A DNA stretch of 64,000 nt from Chlamydomonas reinhardtii (Eukaryota > Chlorophyta > Chlorophyceae > Chlamydomonadales > Chlamydomonadaceae). The stretch covers positions 6,781,922 to 6,845,921 of the forward strand of contig NC_057019.1 of assembly GCF_000002595.2 (NCBI RefSeq). The letters are read 5' to 3'. Below the pieces are notes generated by a model. The model was given only the letters and a program-made list of their open reading frames with translations, did no database searches and was not told the origin of the DNA. Below are positions 22,941-35,563 of the stretch, one piece after another. The translations under genes and the position numbers were made by a program. Positions within the stretch are counted from its first letter, which is position 1. Each line of letters begins with the position of its first letter.

Positions 22941-23296
22941 CGGCATGTGCACGCCCAGCCGGTGCCATCCCACCCTGACCCTAGCACAGTCCAGCATTCC
23001 GTGCATATTCAGATACGTTCGTCTTCTCCACTTTAGGCCAAGCTCTTACTTCAAAGCTGAGGCGCGGCTGGAGTCCAAACTGTTCGACGCTCATTCGCCT
23101 AGTGACTGTCTCCTTAAGATTTCCTTTGTATTCATTTGCACATTGCACATGCGAGCGCATACAGAGCGGGTCCCACTTACGAGTTCGAGAGTGTTAAGCA
23201 AAATGGAACCTTCTCCGGAAGCCCGATGCCTAGCACGGCGCAATCTCTAACGTAGATGCTAGTTACTTTTGACAACTAGCAACTACTTCCTGAGCG

Positions 23297-26200
23297 ATGG
23301 ACGTTGCGGGAGCGGGCATTGCCCTCGGCAGTTTCGCCGCTTGCTTTGGAGTGGGCTGGTGGTTCCTGAATCGCAGTCTGTACAATAACCTTGATGAGAG
23401 GGACTATAAGGTCCAGGTGCGTGTCCAGAGCGCACAGTGTGCCTTCCCGCGCAGCTGCTTAGCCGCGCAGCTGCTCACCCCTTCCCCTCCTGTCCCTCAC
23501 AGACACTATGGTCGCTTGTGTTCGCGCTGTCATGCAACTTCATCTCGCTTGTACTGTTCGAAATTGTGGACGTCATGGATGCCGGGTGTGTGCGTAGCGC
23601 GGGTCCGTGGGGTTGGGGGCTCGCCTGCCGCAGACGCTTCGTCCACCGGCGCCCGCACGGCTGCATGCTGAGGCACTCATGCGCAACCCTTATCCCGCTG
23701 TGTGAGCTTCACTGTCATGTCTTCCTCTAGCAGTGTCAGCCTCCATCCGGCGCCGGCCTGCGCGATTCGGCCCTAGATTCTCTGCCGACGCGGCCGCGCC
23801 GCGCCACGCACTCCCCCCCCCTCCTCCCCCTCGTCCCCCCTTCCACCACACCGCAGGACGCGGCAGGGCGCCTGGTACCTGTCTGTCTGGGGCATGCTGC
23901 TCCTGCTGCTGGGTGTGTTGCCGTACTACCACAGCTACCGCCTGCTGGCCAGCGCGGGTGCGGCGGCGCGGGGCGTGCGGCAGGGGGTGGGGATGGCGTT
24001 GGCAGTGTGGGGTGGCAGAGAGAGAGGGAGGGGTAGGCAAGAGGGCGCAAGCGGGAGCCAGGCAGCAGGCAGGGCAAGGGTTGGATTGGGTGGGGTCTTC
24101 ATCTCCAGCGCCAGGTCACCACAAGACCCAGAAATGAGGTTGGGGAGACAGGGACGCTGGGGACAGAACTCTGAAGGCAGGAAACTTTGAAACAGCTTCG
24201 TAGCAACTTCATTCTGTCCTGTGCAACCTTCTCTCCTGTTACCTCGTCTCCCCATTGCTTGCTCCTCCCCTTATCCTGCTGCTGCTGCCGCAGGCACGCT
24301 GCGGCGGGGCCAGGTGGCTGTGGGCGCGGCGCTGGTGTGGGCGGGCTTCATGTACTGCTTCTGGCGCCTGGGCAACTACCTGCCGGGGGTGCCGCCGCCC
24401 ACGGACGGCATATTCCGCATGCAGCAGGCCATCAGGTGGGCGGAGGAGGGGCGGAGGCGGGAGGTGGGAGCGGGGAAGGGAAAGGGGAAGGGAAAGGGGA
24501 AGGGGCAGCCCACAGGCCTGAACTTAGACCCAGAAGGGTATGAAGGCAGAGGGCAAGAGGTGGGTAGAGGGTGGGCACTGACGGGGGGCGGGGTTGGCGG
24601 CGAAGAGGAGAGAGGTGTGGCGCCGACGCGAGAGCGCTGCCAGGGGGCGCCGGTGTGGCTGGGGCGGGGGCTAGGGCTGGGAAGCAAGTAAGCATGAAAA
24701 CTGAGGCAAGCGAGTGATGGGACTGGGGCGGGGCGGGGGTTTGGGAGTGGGGAGGTACGGGGGGCGGTGCCCCTGTCTTCTACGACACCCAACGCCCCCT
24801 CTGGCGCCCGGCGCCAACCCCCTGCCCGCAGCCGTGTGGGTGTGATGGGCACGTGGATGATTGCAGTGCTGTCGGGCTACGCCGCCGTCAGCTTCCCCTA
24901 CTCCTACCTGTCGCTGTTCGTGCGGCCCGTGGAGGCGTTCGAGATCGTGGCCATGGAGGAGCAGTGCAGACAGGTGGGGGGAGCCGGGCTGGGGCTGGGA
25001 GCTGAGGGGGGGGTAGATACCAGCCCAAACTGAACCGGGGGTAGCCGTTCATGGAGAACGGAGTGATTGAATCGGGGGGTGGGGCTGGGGCGGGGGGTGG
25101 TAAGGCTGGGGGACAGTGGAGAAGGGTGAGGGATTCGTGCAACTTGCAAGCACAGTGTCGAGCCTTTCTCCGTGTGCTTGTATGCTCCCAACGCACGCAC
25201 ACAATTACCCTCTCTCTCTCTTAGGCTCGCTAACACATACAAACACACGCGATTGCGCCTCCGCACACAGGCACAGTCCATGTGTGAGGAGAAGCAGCGG
25301 CGCATCGACCTGGCGCGGCAAGAGATGGCGCGAATGGCGGAGGCGCGGAAACAGGGGCTGGGCTCCTTGAAGCTCGGTGCCCTGGCCGGGTCCGGCAGCG
25401 CCCTCAGCAGCCTGGGCCTAGGGCTGGGGCTGGGCGGGGGAGGCGGCGGAGGAGGAGGCAGCAACGGGCACGGCGGCGGCGGGCATGGAGGGCAGGGCGG
25501 CGGGCTGGTGTCGCGGCTGGGCGGTGTGGTGGGCGGGCTGATGTCGTGGGGGCACCCCACCACGCCCGCGGACACAGTGCGGGCGCTGGAGGCGGAGGTG
25601 CGCTCGCTGGAGAGCCTGTACAAGTGAGTGCGGGCGGCGGCTTTGGGAGGCTGGGGCCGGGAGGGGTGGGATGGCTGGGGCAAAGTCTGGTTGGTGGCAT
25701 GGGGCTCGTGCCAGGTCTGGAGGCACTGTACTTGTCCTGCACCACGCTACGGAGCGCTCCAGCAGCAAGCCCAGCAAGTCAGTCCTTCATGGCGACATGC
25801 GTGGACGAGTTTAAACCGCCGCCCTGGTTCATCACCTCCATCACCTCCAATAAATCATGCGCACGGACCCCGCGCTCGCCGCCGCCCCCCTCCCTCCTCG
25901 TCTACCACTTCCTTAACTAGTCATGAATGTAACTCCCCTCCGGCCCCGCCAGGACGCTGGCTGTTGAGCTGGCCGAGCTCAAGACGGAGCGGGCGCGGGC
26001 GCTGGAGAGCCGCACGCTGGCGGGGCACGTGAAGAACGCGCTGGGGTACGCCATGAGCATCTACTGCGTGTACAAGTGAGTGGGGCAAGTGGAGGAGGGG
26101 GGCAGGCAGGGTGGGAGGAGGAGTAGGAGGAGGGGCCGAGGAGGAGGAGGAGGGGGAGGAGGCGGGAGGAGGGAGGAGGAGGGAGGGGGAGGAGAAGGTT

Positions 26201-27939
26201 ATAAGTACCAGCCCAAGCTAAACCAAACCAAACTGAGCTAGCAAAGTACAGGCAGAGGCGAAAGGTGCGAAGGAGTGATACTCGTAGGGGCGTCGTCGGC
26301 TCGTGGCGGTGGAGAGGATGGGGGAGTCGGGAGCATCCTTCGCGGTACTCTACTTCTTGTCCTTACTATCTGCAACTCTCTGCAACCCCACAACCACTGC
26401 CACCCACCACCCTCACCCAGGATGTACACCAGCTTCAAGGCGCTCATCTTCGGCGAGGACCTGGTCAGCGACACGGTGGGCAGCGCGCTGTCCTTTGGGC
26501 TGCACTGGGTCAGCCACGGCTCCATCAACGTGGACGTGAAGCTGCTCAGCCAGGTGAGCAGGAGGAGGAGGAGGAGGAGGAGCAGGGAGGGAGGAGGAAG
26601 AGGAGGAGGAGGAGGGAGCAGGAGGAGGAGGAGGAGCAGGGAGGAGGAGCAGGGAGGAGGAGGAGGAGCAGGGAGGAGGAGGAGGGGCAGCAGGGAGCAG
26701 GAGGAGGAGGGGAGAGGGAGAAAGAAGCGGCGGGAGGGAGTGGGGTTGGGTGAAATCGATTTCGGGTCTGAGGGTTGGGTTCGCGGTTCGGATGGCCAGT
26801 TCGCGACCCAATCCCACCAGTAACCTGGAGCTGGGATGGGCGTGGCGAGCAACCTGGCGGCTTGCCTTGTCTGGCTCTCCCCTGTCCTCCCTCCCTCCTC
26901 TCCTGGCTCTCCCTCACCTCCCTCTCCCTGCCCCCCCCCCCCCTCAGTACCTGACACTGGCCTTCATCGGCGGCATCAGTGCCATGTCCCTGCGCGGCTT
27001 CCTGCGCAGCCTGCGCAAGCTGCTCAGCTGGGTCAAGGGCGCCGGCACGGCCTCAAGCCTGGTGCTCCTGCTGGCGCAGGTGAGGGCGGGCGGGGGAGGG
27101 GCGGGGGGCAGGGAGCCTGGGGCCGGGCCAGGGCGGGGCGGGGTGGGGGTGCCCTGTGTGCCTACCACCTGTTGTAGAGCGCGGGGACTATGGTGTCGGC
27201 ATTGCGGCTGCCAAGCTTTGGGATTACCCATTTGCCTGCACACACAAGCCAGCAGTCTGCCTTCACGACACGCCTCTCGCCACCCGCCACCGCCCGCCCC
27301 GCCTACCCCTGCAGGTGACGGGCTTCTACGCGGTGTCCAGCCTGCTGCTGATCCGCAAGAACGTGCCGCTGGTGTACCGGCGCGGCATGGACGCGGCCAT
27401 GGGTGGACAGCTGGACTTCCAGTTCTTCCACAGGTGGGGGGGGGAGGGAGGGCGTGGCTTTGGGGTGGAGGGTGGGAGCGAGCGTGGCGTTGCGGTGGAG
27501 GAAGCTTGGCTTTGGGATTGGCAGGGAGGGAGCGCCAGGTATCCATACGCGCCTAGGTGGGCGTGGGCACAGGCGCGCAGGAAGTGGGGGCGCAGGATTG
27601 CAATAAAGGCTTGTCATGTGAGCGGGACGGCCTGCGTGCTGCATGCTCTTGGTTCACTCGATCCAGCTGTGCCCTTGCAACCCAGCTCTACCCAGCAACA
27701 CCTTCAATCCTTGTGCACCACTTGCCAACCTGCATTGAACCTTGAGCAACTCCGCGCACCACAACAACAATACCCGCCTCCTCCCCAGGTGGTTCAACGG
27801 GCTGTTCCTGGCCTCGGCGCTGCTGACGCTGCTGCTGCTGTACGGGCAGTACCAGGCCAGCCGGTACGACGCGCTGGAGCTGCTGCCCACACACACACAT
27901 GGCAACCACTACTACAAGGGCCGAAACACGTCGCGGTAG
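23297..27939 (+). CDS. Golgi pH regulator / GTG family multi-pass membrane protein
   Basis: Eleven exons join in phase: 23297-23416, 23503-23585, 23857-23957, 24294-24435, 24832-24973, 25271-25623, 25953-26075, 26421-26553, 26948-27079, 27315-27433 and 27789-27939, for 532 residues. It aligns along its length with GPR89/GPHR of animals and GTG1/GTG2 of plants: GVGWWFLNRSLYNN at the N-terminus, ALSCNFISLVLFEI, WAGFMYCFWRLGN, ISRVGVMGTWMIAVLSGYAA, FPYSYLSLF, LGYAMSIYCVYK, VLLLAQVTGFYAVSSLLLIR and FFHRWFNGLFLASAL. About nine membrane segments are visible. The family forms or regulates anion channels that set Golgi pH; the plant members have also been proposed to act in G-protein/abscisic acid signalling. 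A long cytosolic loop (about 197-313) carries a Gly-rich insertion absent from animal proteins, flanked by coiled-coil stretches. The start Met fits the family's N-terminus. Confidence 0.94.
26554..26735. repeat. Polypurine (GGA)n tract in a GPHR intron
   Basis: Nearly unbroken purine sequence made of GGAGGA and GGAGCAGG units fills the start of the intron after the eighth exon. A similar shorter tract lies at about 26090-26195. Such mirror-like purine runs can form triplex structures. Confidence 0.85.
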
Positions 27940-28446
27940 CAGCAGAGAGATGTGAGGGAGGGGAGAGAGAGGGAAGAGAGGGGGTAGAGCAGCACTTTGG
28001 AGAGCTCTGAAAGGGCAGGGTGTGCCCTGGTGTGCAGGTTGAAGGGCGGAGGGAGACGACGAGATTGGCCAACCGCCAAACCGACTGCGGTGTTTGTGAG
28101 GAGCGCAGATTGGCTCGTGGATGCAGTCTGAGTGATATTTTATCCTTTTTGAGCTTCTGCAGCAAGTGCCAGCTCGAATGCAGCGCTCGCTGGTTGTTCG
28201 GCCTTGAAGCGCCACTTTCGCCCGCAGGCATGGTTTTGCTAAACTTGCACCTCAGCTGGCGTTCTGATACATCACTTTATAATCCGCAGCTTACACTGCT
28301 GGCTTGGAGGCCCTGTGCACAACTCGGCACCACGCAACTGACCTCACAGTGGCAATCTAAATCCGATAATGCCTGAACACAATTCCAGTGCCTACTTCAG
28401 GTCTAAATAACTTATCACAGGTCTAGTCAGCGAAACCAGGACACTG
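27940..28446. other. Spacer between the GPHR gene and HAP2
   Basis: About 500 bp containing the GPHR 3' untranslated region and the HAP2 promoter. No TGTAA, TATA box or other motif stands out by eye, and no open frame looks coding. Confidence 0.45.
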
Positions 28447-31400
28447 ATGTGTCGTGCCATCGCGGTTGCGCTGATAGTTTACCTAGCCCAGCATTATATT
28501 CTTGCGCACGCTGAGGTCATTGCAAGTGGGCGCTTGGAAAAATGCGTCGTCGATGGTGTTACCGAGGTGAGAATAGAAGTCCTGCGGTCGACGTTGGCTT
28601 GGCATTTCCTGCTCATCTGGACACCGAGACGTGAAAATCATGATATTTACACAACCTTCAGGAGCTGGACTGCCAGGAGAAGGTGGTGGTGACACTGACG
28701 GTCGGAAATGGGCAGAGCCTGCAGACCGAGGCTCTGGAATTCTCGCTCAGCTGCCTCAACAGGTGCGTTGCAACCTCATTAGTCGGAACCAATGTTTATG
28801 CAGCGCATTTTGAGCCTGCGTCTGGCAGTCTCCCCCCTCCTTTTCCTGCACCCTCCCCCTTCCCGTTCCCCTCCCCCTCCGCGTCTCACCCTCCTTGTCC
28901 CCACACCCGCCGCTCCTGCAGCCCCGACGGACGCTGCCCCTGCAGCTGCAGCGCCGCCGACCCTACTTGCGCATGTCGTGACCTGGCGGCGCCGCTGCGC
29001 GTGTCGCTTACCAAGTCGCCGCTGTGGGCCTCCTACCCGCTGCAGTACTTGTCGTCCTTTAACTGGAAACCCCTGGAAGTCATCCTGCGCCCCAGCAACA
29101 AAGTTTGCAAGGTCAGAGCTTGGATAATGCTTGCAAAGATTGCTTGGGAGCGGGTGGCCACCACGGCCATTGCGAGTGAAGAGCTGGGAGCGGCGGGGCC
29201 CAAACGTGCTGCTCAAGACATCTTTTGTTGTTGTTGTGTGTGGTTACAAGGTGGTGAGCACGACGTGCATTCCTGTCCTTGTAGAAACCGAGGCCCGGGC
29301 CGGGGGGCCCTTATAACGCCTGCAACACTTATATATGCAGCTAGTTATATATGCATCTAGACGCGAGATGGCGGCTATGGCCGTACGCCCAAGTAACGTC
29401 TTGGCCCCCTCTTACACGCATCATCAATGGATCAACCCCACATCCCCGCAGGACGGCGACTGGGAGGACTCGCCCACGTGTGGCTGGTTCAGCCAGGGCG
29501 GTGTGCGGGTGGCGGACAGCCAGGGATTCTGCTGCGAGTGCAGCAGCAGCCAGGTGTGGGACGACACCTTCGGGTCCAGCAAGGAGCGCACGTGAGTGTC
29601 ACCAGGCCTGCTAGGGCCGTGGATGCGATAGCGCATGGCAGACCAATTGGTAGGCAACTAAACGACAATCGTAGCCTTACTTGCAACTGCCAGCTTCACT
29701 CGAACGAACGGCACGGGCGGCTGGCTGACTTCCTTCGTCCCTGCCTCCCTGCCTACCCATCTGCCTGCCTGCCTTCCTGCCTGCTGCCCTGCCGCCACTC
29801 TACCCTCGCCTCCAGTCGCGCCAACCTGGACTGTGACTTCTGGAGCGACCCACTGGACATACTGATTGGCCGCAAGCCGGTGTCCGCACACTGCCTCACA
29901 TTCGACCCGCAGTGGTACAGCGTGAGTGGCGGCGGCGGCGCGGGGGGTCGTGAACGGGTGGCAGTGACAGGGCTTGAATGGGGCTCTGGGAGGGGAGCCG
30001 GGCTGTGGGCTGGCAACTTGCGAAATGGTAGCTTACCATCTTGGCCGACACATGTCCCCCGGTTGTACACGACCGCCTTCCCTATGTCTGTGTTGATTAC
30101 CGTGTACATGCTCAGTATGTGTACTTCCCAACACACCACGCGCAGGGCTATGAGCTGGGCGCCGCCTCGCTGCAGTTCGAGATCGCCATCACCGTGGAGG
30201 TACCCACCGCCCCCTCCCCCACCCCAGCCACCACCTCCGCCACTCCCCGCACCACCAACAACAGTAGCGCCAACAGCACCAACAGCACCAACAGCCCGGC
30301 GCCGCAGTTCCTGTCCCCGCCTGCGCCCAGCACGCGGGAAGTGTTGCATCTGGGTCCCTCGGTGCCTCTGGCCAGCAGCGCGAGCCGCCTGCTGTCCGCC
30401 AAGCTGCTGGGCGACCTGGCCATGTACACACAGCTGCCCGCAATCAGGTGGGGCTCTTGCCCTGACACACACCTTGTGGGAATTGCGGGCCGGGATTCTG
30501 GCCATCACATTCGGGACTATGCTTCTCACCACACACGTTCTCTTGCTTGTACTCGGAATTCAACAGGTGGGGGTAGGGGTGGTAAACCGAAAGCCCTTGA
30601 AGGTGGTGGGGTGCGGGGGGGGGGAGGTGAGGCGATCAATGTGTCAGTGTGGCCGCGGCCGCGGCTTAGTGCTATGTTTGCCCTTTTCCTTGTCCACTTC
30701 CTTCATTCTTCCTCCTTGTCCCTCCTCCGTTGTCTGCTTCCCATCACCGCAGCAACCAGGTGCTGATGGTGCCGCAGCCGCCAGCCGCCGCCGCCGCCAC
30801 CGGCTCCCCCCTGGACGCCACCCTGGCGACCAACCGCTCCGCCTGGATGCTGCTGGACAAGACCATGCTCAGCATGGACGGTGGGTGGGGCAACGCAGGC
30901 GCGAGCAAGCAGCTCGCGGCAGCAAGGGGCATTTGTAACTGCTTCCATGTTTGTGCTGCGAGCACTTCATTCACACATCAATGCCACACTTCACATAGCG
31001 TCGTCACCACCATGTGCGCACGCGCACACACGCAATGCACACGTCCGTGTCTCCCCACCACAGGCCTGGCCTGCGACAAGGTGGGGACCGGCTTCTCAGC
31101 CTTCCGCTACCAGCCCAGCGGTTGCGGCCGTGCACCCCAGGTAGGTGCGCCCCCCTCCCTGCCTCCCTGCCTCCCTGCCTCCCTGCCTCCCTGCCTCCCT
31201 GCCTCCCTGCCTCCGTGACGTCCGACCGCTGGCGCACAACCACCTTGCGCCTCTACCATACCGGTATCTCCCATATCTGATTCTCAATCTTGCTTTGCAC
31301 CTGCCTGCCGCGCTCACACCATGTCGCCGTGACCCCAAAACAGACCTGTCTGTCCGGCCAGCTCAAGGACCTGTGGGAGGCGGACCTGGCGCGTATCGCG

Positions 31401-34400
31401 GACGGCCGGGTGCCGCTGTACATGATCACCAGGTTCACTGGCGGCAGCGACACCACGGTAGGCAGCTAGGAAGGCAACCGTACGGCTATAGGAGGCGGTC
31501 CGAACTGGGTGCGGAGCTGTTGCCGAGATGGGTGTTTGGCTAGGTAGGAGGCACGCCGGCTGGGATGTGGAGACGGCTGCCGAGTGGTGTGCTGCGGCTG
31601 GCAATGCCGGTTGGGAACGGGGCTGCTGTGGTTGGGAGCCAGTGTGTTCAGATGCCTGGGCTTTCAATGCGCGTTGATGTGACTGTGCTGCGGATACACA
31701 ACTCGCTGTCCCTGATGTTTGCATTGCTGCTAATCCTATCTGCCGCCGACGTCCATCCGCCGCGCAGCTGCAGTCCTTCTCCGGGGGCCCGCTGTCGTTC
31801 GCGCTGCCTGTCACCAGCCAGAGCCAGAGCCTGGTGACGCTGAGTGTGGCGGCGGACGGCGTGAGGCTGGTCACCAACCGCAGCCCGGGCAAGGTGCGGC
31901 ACTCAGACGGCGTCATCGGATTGCAATACTGCATTGCCTTGGAAGCAACACCTCTACTGCTTGTGGATGCCGTCGTGCGGCATGGCGAATGTGGTTGTGC
32001 CTGCCTCGGGATCTGTTCGGGCCGGCGTCTAACCCCTCCTGTGCCCCTGATATCCCTGCTGCCGCGCACCGCACTTACCCATGTACTGCTGCTGCTACTC
32101 ACGCTGCTTCCACAGATCACAGGCGCGGCGGTGTGTCGCTTCGCCGGCACCTCCTGCGGTGGCTTTGAGGCGGTGGCGGCTCGCGGCTACATCTACGTCA
32201 ACATCACCAACACCGGTCGCCTGGACAGCGACTACACACTCACAGGTGGGACTGGGTGGGTGGGTGGGTGGGTGGGTGGCGCTTAACCCTGCTCACTGAC
32301 AAGCCATGCGGGGAACAAGGGAGCAGAGCGCATAGAGCCTGCATGAAACGTACGTGTGTGTGTATGCGTGTGCTTGCAAAACGCAGTGTCCAACTGCTCG
32401 TCCAACGTGCGGCCCATCGAGGCGCGCGCGCTGGCCGTACGCGCGGGATCCGCCGCCAGCCTGGATCCGCCCATGGAGCTGTACGTGGAGGACCAGGCGG
32501 CGGCGGCGGCGCGCACTTGCACAGTCAGCCTGTACGACTCAGTGGTGAGTCAACGACTGTACGTGTGTACGAATTTGCAGTTGACGCGCGTTTGACTGCT
32601 GTTTCTTGTTGACGAGCGACAGCGCCCGTTCACAAGAGGTTACATGCGCCAGAAGTGGGCACGCGGACATCACACTGACTTGCATCCTCAGACACTCCTG
32701 TGACCCTTTACGGGCCTGTCTGGATTTTCTTCACTGCCGTCCTCTCACCGGTGCTGCTCCCGCCAGGGCGCGGTGACGGATTCGCTCACGCTGTCCTTCT
32801 ACACAAACGCCACCCAGCTGGTCGTCAAGCCCTCCGGCGGGTACAACGGCACGGGGGACGGCGTGGGCGTGAAGCGCAACGGCACCGATTGCAGCACGGT
32901 GCGTGCTGCGTGCTGCTCCTGCTCAACTAGATGGTCATGCGTGGCAGGGCTGAAGAAGATGCTACCCGCCAAGTCACTTTGTGTTTAAGTGTTAGAGATC
33001 GCAAGGGAGGAAAACCTTGTGTGCGTGCAATGTGATCGTGTGTACGTAACATCAAGGACAGCCGCACCGAATCCTTTCATTCCCCCACACACAGGCCTGC
33101 ACCAACCCGATTGACGTGCTGTGCTTCGTGACCAAGAAGTGCTGGTCCAAGTTCGGGCGGCTTCTGGGCATCATCGGCGGCGCTCTGGTGGGGCTGGGGC
33201 TGCTGGCAGTAGCACTCAAGTTCGGGTGGCTGGCCTCCCTGGCGGCCTCGTGTTGTGGGGGAGGAGGAGGAGGAGGAGCAACAGGCGGGGCTGGAGGCGG
33301 CATGGGGCTGGGGACCGGCGGCGGCGGAGGCTGTTTTGGAGGCGGGCAGCAGCAGCAGCAGCAGCCGCCTGCTGCTAGCCATGCCATGTCGCCACCGCAG
33401 CAGCAGCAGCGCTCGCATGCGGAGGTGGCAGCAGGGGCTGCAGTGGCAGGAGCAGGAGCCGCCGGTGCAGCAGCGGCGGTGCTGGGAGCCAAGCATGGCG
33501 GCGGCGGCGGCGGCGCTCGTGGCAAGCAGCAGCATGCCGACACCCGGCACTTGCAGGACCGCGACTCACGGGCCATCGACGGCGGAGCAAGCATTGGCAG
33601 CAGCAGCGCCGGCGGCAGTAGCAGCCTAAGCAGCTACAGCCAGCCTCGTGAGGCGGGAGGCAGGCTGCTACAGCCGCCGGCAGCAGCAGTGTTTGTGCCT
33701 GAAGGCGGCGGCGGCGGCGCTGCCGGCGACGAAGGTGCAAGGGCACAAAGCAGCGATTGGGATGCTAGAGGGCGCTCTCCTCGTGTCGCAGATGAGCACG
33801 GCAGCCCTCGACAGCGGTACGACGGGGTACGGCAATCGCCGTATATGGTTTCGGCAAATCCGTACGACGGCTGGTATGATGGCGGCAGTGGTGGTGGCGG
33901 TGGTGGTGGCGGCGGCGGTTATGGGCGTGAGGCGCCGCCGCCGCAGGGGCCACCGCCGCATCCGGTAGGGGCACCGCCGCCCCCGCCGCGGCGGCGGAGC
34001 CTGTGGGAGCGCATGTGGCTGCAACGTCCGGGCGGCGGCGGCGGCGGCGGTGGCGGCGGTGGCGGCGGCGGTGGCGGCGGCAGTGGTGGCGGCGTCGATC
34101 AACATGGTGGTCGCAGTTGCGCAGATGCCGCAAGGCGGGGAGGGGGAGGCCCAGGCGGCATGCGTGGAGTGGAGGGACTTATGAGTAACGGAGGCCGACC
34201 CAACGGGCCACACCCACACGCCCCGCCTCCGCCACCTCCGCCACAGCAACAGCAGCAGCAGCAGCGCCAGCGGAGGAGCTTCCTGGAGTCACTCACAGCC
34301 ATGATGACACTGCCTTGGGGGGGCGGTCGTGAGGAGGAGGCCGGTGGTGACCGGCGCGGTGGGGGCAGGGGTGGAGCGGCGGCGGCGCACGGGGGCCGCG

Positions 34401-34693
34401 GCGCAGGAGGCGGCAGGGGCCACCCGCCTTCGATAGGCTCCCCGCCGCCGGGGCCGTTGCAGCCGCCTGAGTATGGGCCGCAGGGAGGCCAAGCGCGGCG
34501 GTGGGGGGCAGGCGGCGGGCGCGGAGGAGTTGGCGGCGACGGCGGCGGGGGCGGGGTCGGCGCGGCTGCGTACGTGCAGCTGTCTACCGGCGGGCGCGGC
34601 GGGGGCGGTGGAGGGGGGCGAGGACGTGGCGGCGGGCGTGAGGGCCCCACGTGGCACAACCCGGTGTACGACTGGCAGGCGCCGCCCAAGTAG
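28447..34693 (+). CDS. HAP2: Gamete membrane fusion protein HAP2/GCS1
   Basis: Fourteen exons join in phase: 28447-28566, 28662-28762, 28922-29111, 29452-29591, 29816-29921, 30146-30447, 30753-30880, 31064-31140, 31344-31457, 31768-31893, 32116-32245, 32387-32544, 32767-32898 and 33095-34693, giving 1,140 residues. A signal peptide covers about 1-22. The Cys-rich ectodomain includes CGWFSQGGVRVADSQGFCCEC and the fusion-loop segment NLDCDFW, where R185, F192 and W193 fall at the numbers known for C. reinhardtii. N-glycosylation sites are common (NNSSANSTNSTN). One membrane span lies near 629-658, followed by CC and a tail of about 480 residues rich in Gly, Pro and Gln. In Chlamydomonas HAP2 acts on minus gametes and drives bilayer merger after adhesion; its fold is the class II fusion fold. 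The gene is complete here. Confidence 0.97.
31153..31214. repeat. CTCCCTGC tandem repeat in a HAP2 intron
   Basis: About seven to eight copies of the 8-bp unit CTCCCTGC fill the start of the intron after exon 8. A looser CTGCC-rich relative lies in intron 4 near 29740-29800. Confidence 0.9.
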
Positions 34694-34893
34694 CCAACGA
34701 GGTGGCGGTGTGGAGCGTGCTGCAGCTGTGAAGCGGGGTGTGGAGCTGTGAGCATGTGGGCTGTGTCCTGCCATGTGCAACGAAACCCCTCGCCAAAGTG
34801 CCCATATGTGAATGGCTGTGCGCCTGAGCAGCTGTACGGATACGTTCTTTGGTTTAGCTGATATGTAGCCGCCGCGATGGCGGTGCAAGTGGA

Positions 34894-34898
34894 TGTAA
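34894..34898 (+). terminator. Poly(A) signal TGTAA for HAP2
   Basis: The signal lies about 200 nt past the HAP2 stop codon on the sense strand. Confidence 0.65.
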
Positions 34899-35153
34899 GG
34901 CGCAAGGGCTCGTGCATTTCATGTGGCGCACTACTGTGCAGTTTTCCTGGTGTGAAGCAGCTTACATCGAACTCTTTATGCGTGGCGTGATTCGTGAGCA
35001 TGAATGGTGGGTCCTCTGCCTCTTATGCTACTGGCTTCGTATGCCCCTGCATGAGCGCAAGCTTTGGCTGGGATTGGCTTCGTACATGTGCTTGTTCCTA
35101 ACAGACGCGCATGACCGTGACCAAGAGGCAAGGATAAGGCGGTTGTCATTGCG

Positions 35154-35158
35154 TTACA
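35154..35158 (-). terminator. Poly(A) signal TGTAA for pirin
   Basis: The minus strand reads TGTAA about 400 nt past the stop of the long pirin isoform. A second copy at 34962-34966 is further away. Confidence 0.5.
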
Positions 35159-35563
35159 CTTGCACACATGTCACTGTGACATAGACGGAACACCATTTCA
35201 AAATGCACTGACTGCTTCGGAATTCCTGAATTCAAACGTTCCATCTGCCATGAATTGCCGTCAACAATCCATTTGGCCGAGCATCTACATTATGCATGCA
35301 AAGAGCCCCTCGGTACACGTTAATGTTGTCTTTCCAGTCCAGGCGTCGAAACAACGTGCACACACCGCAGCAAAACCTCCGCAGCGGTCACGTGGAGTCG
35401 CCTTACGCACGTATGTACATCCGATTGAGGTTCACGCGCTTCAATATCTGCCACTTTGTCACATCCGGGGTAAGCTTCCGGATGCTGCGCCGACAGATGC
35501 CATTATGCGGGCCAGCCCAACCACTTCGCAACCCGCAACCGCAACATGCTCACCGCTCCTCTC

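Larger units (their letters stand above)
21918..23296. other. Intergenic region between B9D1 and the GPHR gene
   Basis: This holds the B9D1 3' untranslated region with a TGTAA at 22412-22416, then about 900 bp without a recognisable gene. A perfect 19-bp tandem duplication lies at 22903-22940. A short palindrome centred on CTAGACGTTGACGTCTAG lies near 22655. The GPHR promoter must lie at the right end. Confidence 0.45.
34694..35563. other. Convergent 3' region between HAP2 and pirin
   Basis: The two genes point at each other across 870 bp. It holds a plus-strand TGTAA for HAP2 and minus-strand TGTAA copies at 34962-34966 and 35154-35158 for pirin. No coding frame is convincing. Confidence 0.5.
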
